NCBI GenBank assembly: GCA_003240775.1
Contig: QFNI01000088.1
Span: forward strand, 1 to 11,018
Length of the DNA: 11,018 nt
DNA from: Mesorhizobium amorphae
GTDB taxonomy: Bacteria; Pseudomonadota; Alphaproteobacteria; Rhizobiales; Rhizobiaceae
Reading direction: 5' to 3'
Below are positions 1-6,307 of this stretch, piece after piece. Numbering within the stretch: the first letter of the stretch is position 1; each line of letters begins with the position of its first letter. Under the pieces are notes generated by a model. It made no database searches. It worked only from the letters and a program-made list of their open reading frames with translations, and was not told where the DNA came from. Made by a program: the position numbers and the translations under genes.

Positions 1-1
1 C

Positions 2-496
2 GAGACCCGCATCGCCACGGGCCTAGGGTTGGGCATCGGCGATGCAATCTTCACCGGCGCGCTACGTGAGGTGCTGAACTCGAAAAGGACGGTTGAGGAA
101 GCACTCATCTTGCGCCCTTTCCCCCAGGCGGGACCGCGCGAAGACCTCAAAGGCCTCTGGGAGGCATACCGCAAGGAAATCATCTCCCATGCCGGTATCG
201 CGCTGTTCCTTATGGGCAATAAGGAGCAGGACGGCAGCATCGTCCAGGCCGAAGGGCTCGTCAGAGAGTTTGAGATCGCGCGCGAGCAGGGTGTGGTGCT
301 CCTCCCCGTCGGCGCGACAAGCTACGCCGCCGAGATGCTAGCGGACAGGGCACTCAACGACGCTGCGGCATACCTACCGCAATTCGATGATGAGGGGTTG
401 AAGTTGCTCCGCGCGCTGTCCGAGCGCACTGACAATCTCAACACCCTGATCGAGCCAATTTCGGCGCTCATTAAGCGCCTTCAGCAAGGACGATGA
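2..496 (+). CDS. thsA: ThsA-like SIR2-SLOG NADase, C-terminal SLOG part (5' truncated by window)
   Basis: This is the last 164 codons of a gene that starts before the window; the frame is open back to base 2, so the internal TTG at 29 is not a real start. Visible landmarks fit the SLOG (STALD) domain at the C-terminus of Thoeris ThsA: a glycine-rich nucleotide loop (TGLGLGIGDA, residues 6-15 of the visible part), then LRPFPQ, a YRKEI segment, FLMGNK, a REFEIA segment and VPVGAT. In characterised ThsA proteins this domain binds the cyclic ADP-ribose signal made by ThsB and switches on an N-terminal SIR2 domain that hydrolyses NAD+, causing abortive infection. The arginine of LRPFPQ and the lysine of GNK lie in segments known to line that pocket; exact equivalence is inferred. 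The SIR2 half is outside the window, so whether the enzyme is intact cannot be judged. The stop overlaps the start of thsB by ATGA, as expected for a co-translated pair. Confidence 0.85.
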   Translation, partial: ETRIATGLGLGIGDAIFTGALREVLNSKRTVEEALILRPFPQAGPREDLKGLWEAYRKEIISHAGIALFLMGNKEQDGSIVQAEGLVREFEIAREQGVVLLPVGATSYAAEMLADRALNDAAAYLPQFDDEGLKLLRALSERTDNLNTLIEPISALIKRLQQGR

Positions 497-975
497 GCGT
501 GGTCCGCAGGGTTTTCTTCAGCTTCCATTACGAACGCGACGTGAGACGCATTCAACAGGTGCGCAACTCCTGGGTCATCCGCGAGCACGGGGCAGCGCCC
601 CCTTTCTACGACAAGGCCGAGTTCGAGGACGCAAAGCGTCGAGCGGGCGGCATTGAGAAGTGGATCGAGGACCAGCTTGCTGGCTGCTCTGTGACAGCAG
701 TCCTCTTCGGTCGAGAAACCTATGAGCGTGAATGGGTAAAGTTCGAGATAAAGCGCAGTTACGAGCGGAAGATGGGCATCCTCGCCATCGACATTCACAA
801 CGTCAGAGACCCCATCCATGGCGCTGACCAACCCGGCAGGAACCCTCTCGACTTATGGGAGGTAGGGGGGCGCACCTTCAAAAGTATGTATCAGACTTAC
901 GATTGGGTGCGTGATGACGGATACAATAACATCGGCACTTGGGTCGAACGCGCCGCGCGCGCTGCCGGGCGATAG
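493..975 (+). CDS. thsB: ThsB-like TIR-domain protein (Thoeris signal synthase)
   Basis: This 160-residue protein consists almost entirely of a MTH538/DUF1863-type TIR-like fold, the ThsB class of Thoeris. It begins with the RRVFFSFHYERD strand (residues 5-16) followed by VRNSW (23-27). The catalytic region is EREWVKFEI (78-86), where Glu85 takes the place of the TIR NADase glutamate. Later come the conserved AIDIHNVRD strand (98-106), NPLDLW, and a C-terminal YDWVRDDGYNNIG block. In known systems ThsB senses phage infection and converts NAD+ into a cyclic ADP-ribose isomer that activates ThsA. The ATG overlaps the stop of the upstream ThsA-like gene, and that partner supports the assignment strongly. 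The length and a clean C-terminus suggest an intact gene. No second tib/tir gene follows, so the system would have a single TIR sensor. The remaining uncertainty is which phage component triggers it and which isomer it makes. Confidence 0.9.
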   Translation: MSVVRRVFFSFHYERDVRRIQQVRNSWVIREHGAAPPFYDKAEFEDAKRRAGGIEKWIEDQLAGCSVTAVLFGRETYEREWVKFEIKRSYERKMGILAIDIHNVRDPIHGADQPGRNPLDLWEVGGRTFKSMYQTYDWVRDDGYNNIGTWVERAARAAGR

Positions 976-1472
976 GCGACAGCTTTTCAAGAGAGCGAAT
1001 TGGTTGAAGCGCGCGATAACGGTGAAACTGTTGCACGATTTTTGGTCCACCAGCGCGGTCCACCAGCCGCCCGACTGCCCAGACTAAGTCATTGAATTGA
1101 TTGGCCTATCTACGAGCGTCGTCGCTCCCCCTCAGCTCCACCAAGCAGTCTGTTTTTGCAGGCTCCAATCGAGCCCTCCACAAATAGCTGCGACAGTTCC
1201 GTGGGTTAGCGGGTTTTCGCGCAAAATGTGTGGTCTTTGGGCTTGCTGAGACGCCCGCTTTGGGGCGCTATTTCGAGGCCTGTCTCGGCAGCCTTTGGGC
1301 AGTGGCCACAAGTTTGCCTGCGCGATGGTTGTGCATCAGAGCGATGCAAGGCCGATGCAGAAGCGATCGTTGCTAGGATGGTTGGGGCTAAGTGGTCATG
1401 ATGATCGACACCGCAAATGCTCGCTGGCTTCCCGCGATGTCGAGCGACGGCCATTGCTTCGGCGTTTGGCTA
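976..1472. other. Gene-poor region between Thoeris and the first IS
   Basis: About 500 bases hold no coding region I can support. Short open frames on both strands (about 60-80 codons around 1206-1483) have no recognisable motif, no convincing ribosome-binding site and overlap each other. Visible sub-structures are a 10-base direct repeat GGTCCACCAG at 1044-1053 and 1057-1066, an 11-base match to the 3' end typical of tmRNA/tRNA genes (CAGCTCCACCA, 1133-1143), and the stem-loop candidate at 1243-1291. No clear Rho-independent terminator for the thsAB unit is seen. Confidence 0.5.
1235..1300. repeat. Possible structured element flanked by CTTTGGGC repeats
   Basis: TTGCTGAGAC (1243-1252) can pair with GTCTCGGCAG (1282-1291) over ten base pairs if G-U pairs are allowed. 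A smaller GCCC/GGGC hairpin (1253-1256 with 1263-1266) lies inside. The direct repeat CTTTGGGC occurs just outside on both sides (1235-1242 and 1293-1300). It could be a degenerate repetitive extragenic element, an RNA structure, or chance pairing in GC-rich DNA. No T-tract follows on either strand, so it is not an obvious intrinsic terminator. Confidence 0.3.
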
Positions 1473-1489
1473 GGCCCTGTTAGCGTCTG
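1473..1489 (+). repeat. Left terminal inverted repeat of first IS
   Basis: GGCCCTGTTAGCGTCTG, immediately after TA of the CTAG target; perfect inverted partner at 2298-2314. Confidence 0.9.
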
Positions 1490-1531
1490 GAGCTAATTCT
1501 ATGTGCTTTGGTTTGGCTGAGGAGGCTGGCC

Positions 1532-2307
1532 ATGGCGGTGCTGACGGACGAGCAGTGGCGGGTGCTTGCGCCCCTGGTTGAGGCGTGCCGGCCTCATGCG
1601 AAGGTGCCGCCTTCTGATCTGCGGCGCACAGTTGAAGCAATCATCTGGCGTTGTCAGAACGGGGCCAAGTGGCGCTCTGTGCCGGCCGAGCTTGGGCCGT
1701 GGTGGAAAGCGGCTCAGATCTTCATCCGCTGGGCAAGGCTGGGCGTGTGGGACCGCTTGCTCGACATGGCCAAGGCACGCGGGGTTGAGCTTGGCATGGC
1801 ATTCATCGACGGCACCTCGGTTCGGGCGCACGCCAAAGCGGCGGGAGCGGCCAAAAAGGGGGACCTGCGGGAGGCCATGATCAAGGTGAGGCGCTTGGGC
1901 GCTCTCGTGGTGGCTTTGGCACCAAGGCCGTAGTGGTGGCTGACAGTTCCGGGCGCGCAGTGGCGTTCCGCGTTGCGCCCGGCCAAGCGCACGAACTACC
2001 GCATGCCATTCCGCTTCTGGACTGCCTGCCAGGGGTGCCGCGCTGGGTGGTGGCAGACCGTGGCTTTGCCAGCCATGCCTTTCGCGAGCACATCTGGAAC
2101 ATGGGCGCCAGACCGGCGATCCCAGCCAAGCGCAACGAGCCGCCCGTTCGCTGCCCTGAATGGGCCTATGCCCACCGCAACCGCGTAGAGCGGCTCTGGG
2201 GCAGGTTGAAAGAGTGGCGAGCAGTGGCCACCCGATACGAGAAAACAGCTCGCTCCTTCATGGGCATCCTCTGCCTCGCCGCCAGCATCGATTGGCTCAG
2301 ACGCTAA
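1532..2307 (+). CDS. IS5-family DDE transposase, split into two frames (likely -1 frameshift)
   Basis: The transposase is read in two frames. The first part runs from ATG 1532 (preceded by GGAGG at 1521-1525, a better start than the upstream TTG at 1508) to a TAG at 1931-1933. It carries the N-terminal TDEQW region and the first catalytic aspartate in AFIDGTSVRAHA. The second part is in the -1 frame and is open from at least 1852. Translated from there it reads through an EALGRSRGGFGTKA block typical of the family, then VVADRGFASHAF (second aspartate) and NRVERLWGRLKEW (catalytic glutamate with the downstream basic residues), ending at TAA 2305-2307. The frames join cleanly at AAAAAGGGGG (1853-1862), a likely programmed slippage site; two-frame transposases are known in the IS427 group. 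An alternative is a one-base deletion that killed the gene, but the intact ends and full DDE set argue against decay. Confidence 0.85.
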
Positions 2308-2314
2308 CAGGGCC
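2298..2314 (-). repeat. Right terminal inverted repeat of first IS
   Basis: On the minus strand this reads the same 17 bases as the left end. It overlaps the last codons of the transposase and abuts TA of CTAG on its outer side. Confidence 0.9.
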
Positions 2315-2462
2315 TAGGTGCTCCCGAAATCGCACACTTAGTGGTGCCGCCGTGGCGAACCTGTTGCGTAGGGATTCCTTCTATTCTTTGAATAGGATCT
2401 CCACCAGAAAACCCTCGAATGAGACACTTGGATCCAAATACCATCGTCAACTGAGCATCGTA
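2315..2462. other. Short intergenic stretch, operon 3' end to IS
   Basis: These 148 bases, visibly less GC-rich than the surroundings, hold no gene I can support. A perfect 6-bp AT-rich hairpin (CTATTC-TTT-GAATAG, 2381-2395) lies downstream of the operon's last stop codon. It lacks a T-tract on either strand and is at best a weak transcript end. If the operon once continued (for example with a transport ATPase), that continuation is not present here. Confidence 0.5.
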
Positions 2463-3461
2463 TTACCCAGTCTGCAATAGAATCTGCTTCCAGATAGCCG
2501 TCTCGTCGAACAGCACCCATTCGCGACGCAGGCCCCAGGGGCCGAATTCGGCGTGGCTGATGCCCATGACATGGACTGCCGCGCCAGTCGGCGTGCCGAA
2601 GGCGCCCCAGCCGGAATGGGTGCCGGTAAGCGACCACCGCAGGGCCGCGCGCGGCGGCATGGCGGGGTCTTCGCGGCCGATGCGGTGGTGAATGGCGAAG
2701 ACGGCATCGGGGAAGGCCGCGCGCAGGCCGATCCAGAACGTGTCGGCGTCGGCCCAGGAGTGGCCTGTGACGCCGCCAGGCAAATCGAGTTGGGCGGCGC
2801 GGTCGTAGGTCTCCGGGATCACGGCGAGGTCCGCCGCCATGATGCGGGACAGGATCTCCTCGTAGCGCTTGCCGGTCTCGGCATCGTTGCCGCGGCCATG
2901 ATAGCCGCCGTCGACATCCATCGCGGGCGTGAAGGGCTTGACGCAGGCGTCGGGACCGCCTTCGCGGGCGATCAGGTCGACGGCGTAGCTCTTAGGGTCC
3001 CAGCCCATCTGGCGCACGATGGCGCCCTGGTCGCGGATCAGCCACTCGTCGAAGATGGTGTTTGCCTTCACCGCGCAGTCGGCGATGATGCGGTAGGAAA
3101 GCTTCCTGCCGGTGGGCTCGCCATAGAGGCCGGGGCGGGAGTGCGTGGCTTGCGAGAGCAGGCGGTGAGAGGACAGGAAGCCCGTTTCCTCGTCGCCCGA
3201 CCAGATCACGTCCTCGCCGAGCAGCGTGCGGTCGGGGAACTCGGCAAGCGTGGCGAGCGTCGCCGCGATCACGTTCTGGTTGCCGAGCACCAGCGAGGCC
3301 GGCGAGCGCACGGGCATCTCAGTGGCGTAGGTCTGGTGGAGGGAAGCGATCTTGCGGTCTTCCCAGATTTCCTTGGTGACGCCCAAAATGTAGTGGGGTA
3401 GGTCGCGCCAGCGTGGGTCGAAGCCTTTCATGGCAGGTTTCGGCGTATCCAGCACGGTCAC
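2463..3461 (-). CDS. Double-domain NTF2/SnoaL-like protein (ester-cyclase family), last gene of operon
   Basis: This 332-residue protein has two NTF2-like (SnoaL/ester-cyclase type) domains. The start is GTG at 3461, whose bases overlap the stop of the preceding gene (GTGA). The frame stays open further upstream, but that extension lies wholly inside the neighbouring gene and is not protein-like. Domain 1 (about residues 20-160) ends with GEPTGRKLSYRIIADC (114-129) and a VRQMGWDP tail (149-156), closely matching the C-terminal part of the single-domain protein encoded just upstream. Domain 2 (about 195-330) contains GTPTGAAVHVMGIS (289-302), matching domain 1 of the divergent gene at 7783. 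NTF2-like folds include SnoaL-type cyclases, isomerases and hydratases, but also non-enzymatic binders. No reaction can be assigned; co-transcription with a sugar transporter suggests processing of the imported compound or a product of it. No signal peptide or membrane segment is seen, so it is probably cytoplasmic. Confidence 0.8.
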   Translation of the reverse strand: MTVLDTPKPAMKGFDPRWRDLPHYILGVTKEIWEDRKIASLHQTYATEMPVRSPASLVLGNQNVIAATLATLAEFPDRTLLGEDVIWSGDEETGFLSSHRLLSQATHSRPGLYGEPTGRKLSYRIIADCAVKANTIFDEWLIRDQGAIVRQMGWDPKSYAVDLIAREGGPDACVKPFTPAMDVDGGYHGRGNDAETGKRYEEILSRIMAADLAVIPETYDRAAQLDLPGGVTGHSWADADTFWIGLRAAFPDAVFAIHHRIGREDPAMPPRAALRWSLTGTHSGWGAFGTPTGAAVHVMGISHAEFGPWGLRREWVLFDETAIWKQILLQTG

Positions 3462-3997
3462 GCGGCCTCCGATGCGGGGCGCGGAGGAACCTTCTCGCCG
3501 CTGTCGAAGGCTTCCCAGCCCTCGCCGTTGAAGGGATCGACGCCCAACTGCCGCATCACATGGGGGAAGTCGACCATCACCCAGTTGTCGACGATCTTCC
3601 CGTCGACCACCTTCCAGAAATCCATGTAGCGGATTTCGACGCGCTTGCCGGTCGGCGCGATGCCCATGAAGGTGCCCGAATGGGTCGCCTCCTGGCGGCC
3701 GAAGGCTGCCATCCACTCGCCTTCCGCGAGGCGGGCCTCGTCCACGCATACCTTGTCGGAGAAGGCTGCCTGAAAGGGGCGCTGCCAGTTGTCCTGGAAT
3801 TCCTTCAGCCCGTTCTTGGTGCCGCAGCCGGCATTGCCCATCCAGCGGAAGTTCTCCGTGAAGAAGGTGCCGATGCCGTCGATCACGTGGTCGTTGAGCC
3901 CATCGACCATCCCTTCCACGACCCGGCGCGTCTCGGCCGTCTTGGAAAGATCGTTGTCGCGGGTGAGTGCTGCCTGCGGGGGGCGGGAGCCTTTCAT
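3458..3997 (-). CDS. Single-domain NTF2/SnoaL-like ester-cyclase family protein
   Basis: This 179-residue protein has one NTF2-like domain spanning about residues 22-155. The start ATG at 3997 is preceded by GAAAGG seven bases upstream, and begins 23 bases after the permease stop. An in-frame extension to 4282 is only the shadow of the permease gene. Recognisable family signals are a WMGNAGCGTKNGLKEF block (52-67), the TFMGIAPTGKRVEIRYMDFW strand pair (109-128) and KIVDNWVMVDF (134-144). The pattern of a PTG turn followed by a DxW/DNW strand is typical of SnoaL-like polyketide cyclases and predicted ester cyclases. The same block recurs in domain 2 of the gene at 7783 and domain 1 of the next gene, so all three are paralogous in part. 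The substrate is unknown; the operon position suggests cytoplasmic handling of the transported carbohydrate-like compound. Confidence 0.82.
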   Translation of the reverse strand: MKGSRPPQAALTRDNDLSKTAETRRVVEGMVDGLNDHVIDGIGTFFTENFRWMGNAGCGTKNGLKEFQDNWQRPFQAAFSDKVCVDEARLAEGEWMAAFGRQEATHSGTFMGIAPTGKRVEIRYMDFWKVVDGKIVDNWVMVDFPHVMRQLGVDPFNGEGWEAFDSGEKVPPRPASEAA

Positions 3998-4020
3998 GAG
4001 GATGCCTTTCGAGAGGGGAA

Positions 4021-5229
4021 TCAGCCTTTCACGGCCCCTTGCGTCAGCCCGGACACGAGCTGTCGCTGGAAGACCATGACGAGAAGAAACAAGGGAGCGG
4101 TGATCGAGACGGCCGCGGCCACCGCCTGCACCTGGTCGGTGACGGTGGTCTCGCGGTTGAAGAAGCCGGTGATGGCCGGCACCATGGTCTGGTTCTGCGC
4201 GTTCAAGAGCAGGGAGCAGACGAGGTAGTCGTTGTAGGCGAGCAGAAACGAGAACAGGCCCGTGGTGATCACGCCGGGCCACATCACGGGCATGACCACG
4301 CGCCAGAATGCGCCGAGATGCGTGCAGCCGTCGACGCGGGCCGCCTCGTCGAGTTCGCGCGGGACGTTGAGGAAGAACGAGCGCAGCATCCAGATCGTGA
4401 AGGGCTGGTTGATGGCGACGAGCACCAGGATCACGGCCCAGGTCTGGCCGTAGAGCGTGGGCGGGTTCTCGGCGAAGAGGCGCAGGAACGCGCCCAGGCC
4501 TGGCGCGTCCCAGAAGGGCTGGAGGATCTCGCGGGAGTTGATGAAGGGCGGGAGATACCCTGTCACCAGCACGGAATGCGGCAGCGCACGGAAGACGAGC
4601 GCGGTGATCAGGATCCAGAACGCCCAGTCGCTGTCGCCGCGCGCGAGGCCGTAGCCCGCGAGCGTGCCGACCGTGAGCGAGATGGCGACGGTTCCGAGCG
4701 TCACGGTCATCGAGTTGAAGAACTGGTTGTAGAAGCCCAGGCCCACCCAGACGGCGCGGTAGTGCTCGCCGGTAAAGCCGATCAGCGGGGTGGCGAGGCG
4801 GTCGAGCAGGGGCACGAAGGAGAACACGCGCTCGACGCCCGCGATCAGCACGGGAACGACCCAGACGGCTGCGAGCACGAGCGCGAGAAGGAACAGGACC
4901 GCCGTTGCCAGCCAGCCGACTGGACGCGCCCCGCCTGGGCCGAGCCAGGCAGCCGTGCGCGGTGCGAGCCGGGTCGCTGCCAGGAAGAAGGCGAAGGCAG
5001 CGCCGAGCCAGAAGAGGATGCCGATGACGGACAGCCCTCCCCGGTTTTCGCGCGTGGCGGGGCCCGCGATCACCGCCAGCGGGTCGGTGGCAAAGGCGTC
5101 CACCGGCAGCTTGAAGGACATCAAGGCGATCCAGACGAGCGGAAAGGCCGCGAGAACCGTCCAGAACAGCACGAAGAGAATGGTCGCGACTTTCAGGCCG
5201 AAGCCGGGTTCGAGCGCCTTGGGGGTCAT
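4021..5229 (-). CDS. Carbohydrate ABC transporter permease (MalG-type), with extra membrane segments
   Basis: This inner-membrane subunit forms the translocation path of a type I carbohydrate importer together with the gene that overlaps it upstream by four bases (ATGA, 5226-5229). At 402 residues it is well over the roughly 280 usual for MalG-like permeases. After the first membrane helix (about 14-36) comes an insertion of about 110 residues with two further hydrophobic segments (about 68-86 and 106-130). The normal permease core then resumes near residue 165 with FFNSMTVTLGTVAIS. The ATPase-contacting EAA loop is clear: E295-A-A-R-V-D-G301 followed by FWRVVMPVMWPG. A C-terminal TQGAVKG tail is typical of MalG-like proteins. 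The ATPase that would dock on this loop is not encoded in the window. Family assignment is secure; the substrate is not determinable. Confidence 0.93.
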   Translation of the reverse strand: MTPKALEPGFGLKVATILFVLFWTVLAAFPLVWIALMSFKLPVDAFATDPLAVIAGPATRENRGGLSVIGILFWLGAAFAFFLAATRLAPRTAAWLGPGGARPVGWLATAVLFLLALVLAAVWVVPVLIAGVERVFSFVPLLDRLATPLIGFTGEHYRAVWVGLGFYNQFFNSMTVTLGTVAISLTVGTLAGYGLARGDSDWAFWILITALVFRALPHSVLVTGYLPPFINSREILQPFWDAPGLGAFLRLFAENPPTLYGQTWAVILVLVAINQPFTIWMLRSFFLNVPRELDEAARVDGCTHLGAFWRVVMPVMWPGVITTGLFSFLLAYNDYLVCSLLLNAQNQTMVPAITGFFNRETTVTDQVQAVAAAVSITAPLFLLVMVFQRQLVSGLTQGAVKG

Positions 5230-6251
5230 CGCTGCCGCGCCTTGTGGTCGCGCCAGGCCTGGCGGATCAGGGGGAGGAGCAGGATCACGATGCCGATCAT
5301 GGTCAGCATGGAGGAGGCCGATGCGCGGCCGATGGCGCGATTCCCGCCCCCGTCAGGGATCAGATAACCGTAGGTCAGCCATTGCAGCGAGATGCGGTAG
5401 GCTTGCGTGGAGAAGCCCACCACCTCGTCGAAGGCGCGGTAGGTGTCCATCAGATGAATGAGCGCCACGAAGAGGATCAGCGGCATGAGATGGGGGATCA
5501 CCACGAAGCGCAGCCGTTCCAGCCGCGAGGCGCCGTCGATCATGGCGGATTCGAGCACATCCTGGTTCACGGTCTGGAGGCCGGCATAGAAGATCACGAA
5601 GGCGAACGGCGTGACGTGCCAGACGCGGTAGAACATCATCAGAGCCTCGATCGCCCAGCCATTGGAGAAGACTGAGACGGGGTAGCCGAGGACCTTGGAC
5701 AGAAGGGCCGTCATGATGCCGTCGCCCACGAACAGCCAGCGGATCGACAGCGCGCCGATCACGGGCGTGATGATGAAGGGCAGCAGCGACACGAAGATCA
5801 CGGGGCCGCGTATGCTTTGCGTGAGCGAGTTGACGGCGAGCGCCAAAGCGAGCCCGAGCACGAGCACCAGTGGCAGGGTCAGAAGCGTGAAGGTGAGCGT
5901 GAAGCGAAGTGCCTTGTAGAAATCGATGTTGAGGAGCGCGCCGAGATTGCCGGACGCAAATGCCTGGCGCACGGCGTCGGGCTGAAGCAGCGTGCGGTAG
6001 GTCTCCAGGCCCACCCAGCGCGTTTCGGTGACGGGCCGGCCCGCCTCGTCCACCTTGGGACGGGTCCGGGTTTCTTCCGTGCAGGTGTCGGTGACGAAGC
6101 CCGGCGTGCAGGTTTCCACCGTCACCTGCTCGAACACGCGCTGCGTCAGCTGGAAGCTCTGGACGAAGACGCTCAGGAGCGGCAGAGCGATGAAGAGCAC
6201 CATCAGGAGCAGCGAGGGCGCGACGAAGAAGAGGAAGGTGCGCGGCTTCAT
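5226..6251 (-). CDS. Carbohydrate ABC transporter permease (MalF/UgpA-type)
   Basis: A 341-residue inner-membrane permease, partner of the MalG-type subunit encoded next. The first helix is at about residues 7-30. A periplasmic loop of some 80 residues follows, with two cysteines (C48 and C57) nine residues apart and charged TETRWVGLETY sequence (75-85). Five more helices follow from about 114. The EAA loop (E234-S-A-M-I-D-G240, then FVVIPHLMP) that contacts the ABC ATPase is intact. The start ATG at 6251 has GAGG nine bases upstream. It lies 56 bases after the binding-protein stop, with a strong hairpin in the gap, and its 3' end overlaps the next gene by ATGA. The two loop cysteines could form a periplasmic disulfide, which is an inference; permeases of this class usually lack such a pair. 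Confidence 0.93.
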   Translation of the reverse strand: MKPRTFLFFVAPSLLLMVLFIALPLLSVFVQSFQLTQRVFEQVTVETCTPGFVTDTCTEETRTRPKVDEAGRPVTETRWVGLETYRTLLQPDAVRQAFASGNLGALLNIDFYKALRFTLTFTLLTLPLVLVLGLALALAVNSLTQSIRGPVIFVSLLPFIITPVIGALSIRWLFVGDGIMTALLSKVLGYPVSVFSNGWAIEALMMFYRVWHVTPFAFVIFYAGLQTVNQDVLESAMIDGASRLERLRFVVIPHLMPLILFVALIHLMDTYRAFDEVVGFSTQAYRISLQWLTYGYLIPDGGGNRAIGRASASSMLTMIGIVILLLPLIRQAWRDHKARQR

Positions 6252-6269
6252 GGGAGGATGCCTCGGTGG

Positions 6270-6299
6270 TTCGCGGGCACGGGACGCCGCGCCCGCGAA
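6270..6299 (-). promoter_or_regulatory. Intercistronic hairpin between binding-protein and permease genes
   Basis: TTCGCGGGC (6270-6278) and GCCCGCGAA (6291-6299) form a perfect 9-bp, GC-rich stem with a 12-base loop, eight bases past the binding-protein stop and before the first permease. No T-tract follows in the transcribed direction, so it need not terminate fully. Such hairpins after malE-type genes are known to protect the upstream message or attenuate the downstream one, giving more binding protein than permease; that role here is inferred. Confidence 0.65.
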
Positions 6300-6307
6300 G
6301 GGCCCGG

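Larger units (their letters stand above)
1473..2314 (+). mobile_element. IS5-family insertion sequence (IS427-like group), complete
   Basis: An 842-bp element bounded by a 17-bp perfect terminal inverted repeat starting GGCCCTGTTAGCGTCTG (1473-1489; inverted copy 2298-2314). Each end abuts TA within a CTAG (1470-1473 and 2314-2317), consistent with insertion at CTAG and duplication of TA, the target habit known for the IS427 group of the IS5 family. Length, target and the single transposase in two frames all fit that group. The transposase stop lies inside the right repeat. Both ends and a plausible slippage site are intact, so the copy may be active. It sits 497 bases after thsB and 148 bases beyond the end of the sugar operon. 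The element name in ISfinder cannot be assigned by eye. Confidence 0.9.

Noticed and set aside
1044..1066. tRNA gene or CRISPR-like repeat at the GGTCCACCAG pair
   Set aside because: Only two 10-base copies, no cloverleaf and no spacer array.
1206..1483. Short open frames on both strands before the first IS
   Set aside because: No motif, poor initiation context and mutual overlap; their tail resembles the random short frames common in GC-rich intergenic DNA.
2553..3401. Plus-strand frame of 282 codons opposite the double NTF2-like gene
   Set aside because: Antisense shadow; low-complexity G/A/V/D composition and no motif.
3462..3749. N-terminal extension of the double NTF2-like protein
   Set aside because: The extension lies inside the preceding gene, is R/G/P-rich, and a GTG overlapping that gene's stop gives a natural start.
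3998..4282. N-terminal extension of the single-domain NTF2-like protein
   Set aside because: It overlaps the permease gene and looks like a shadow; ATG 3997 has a good ribosome-binding site.
4039..5367. Long plus-strand open frame (442 codons) opposite the permeases
   Set aside because: Highly charged, repetitive E/D/H/G-rich composition; it is the antisense of two clear permease genes with membrane helices and EAA loops.
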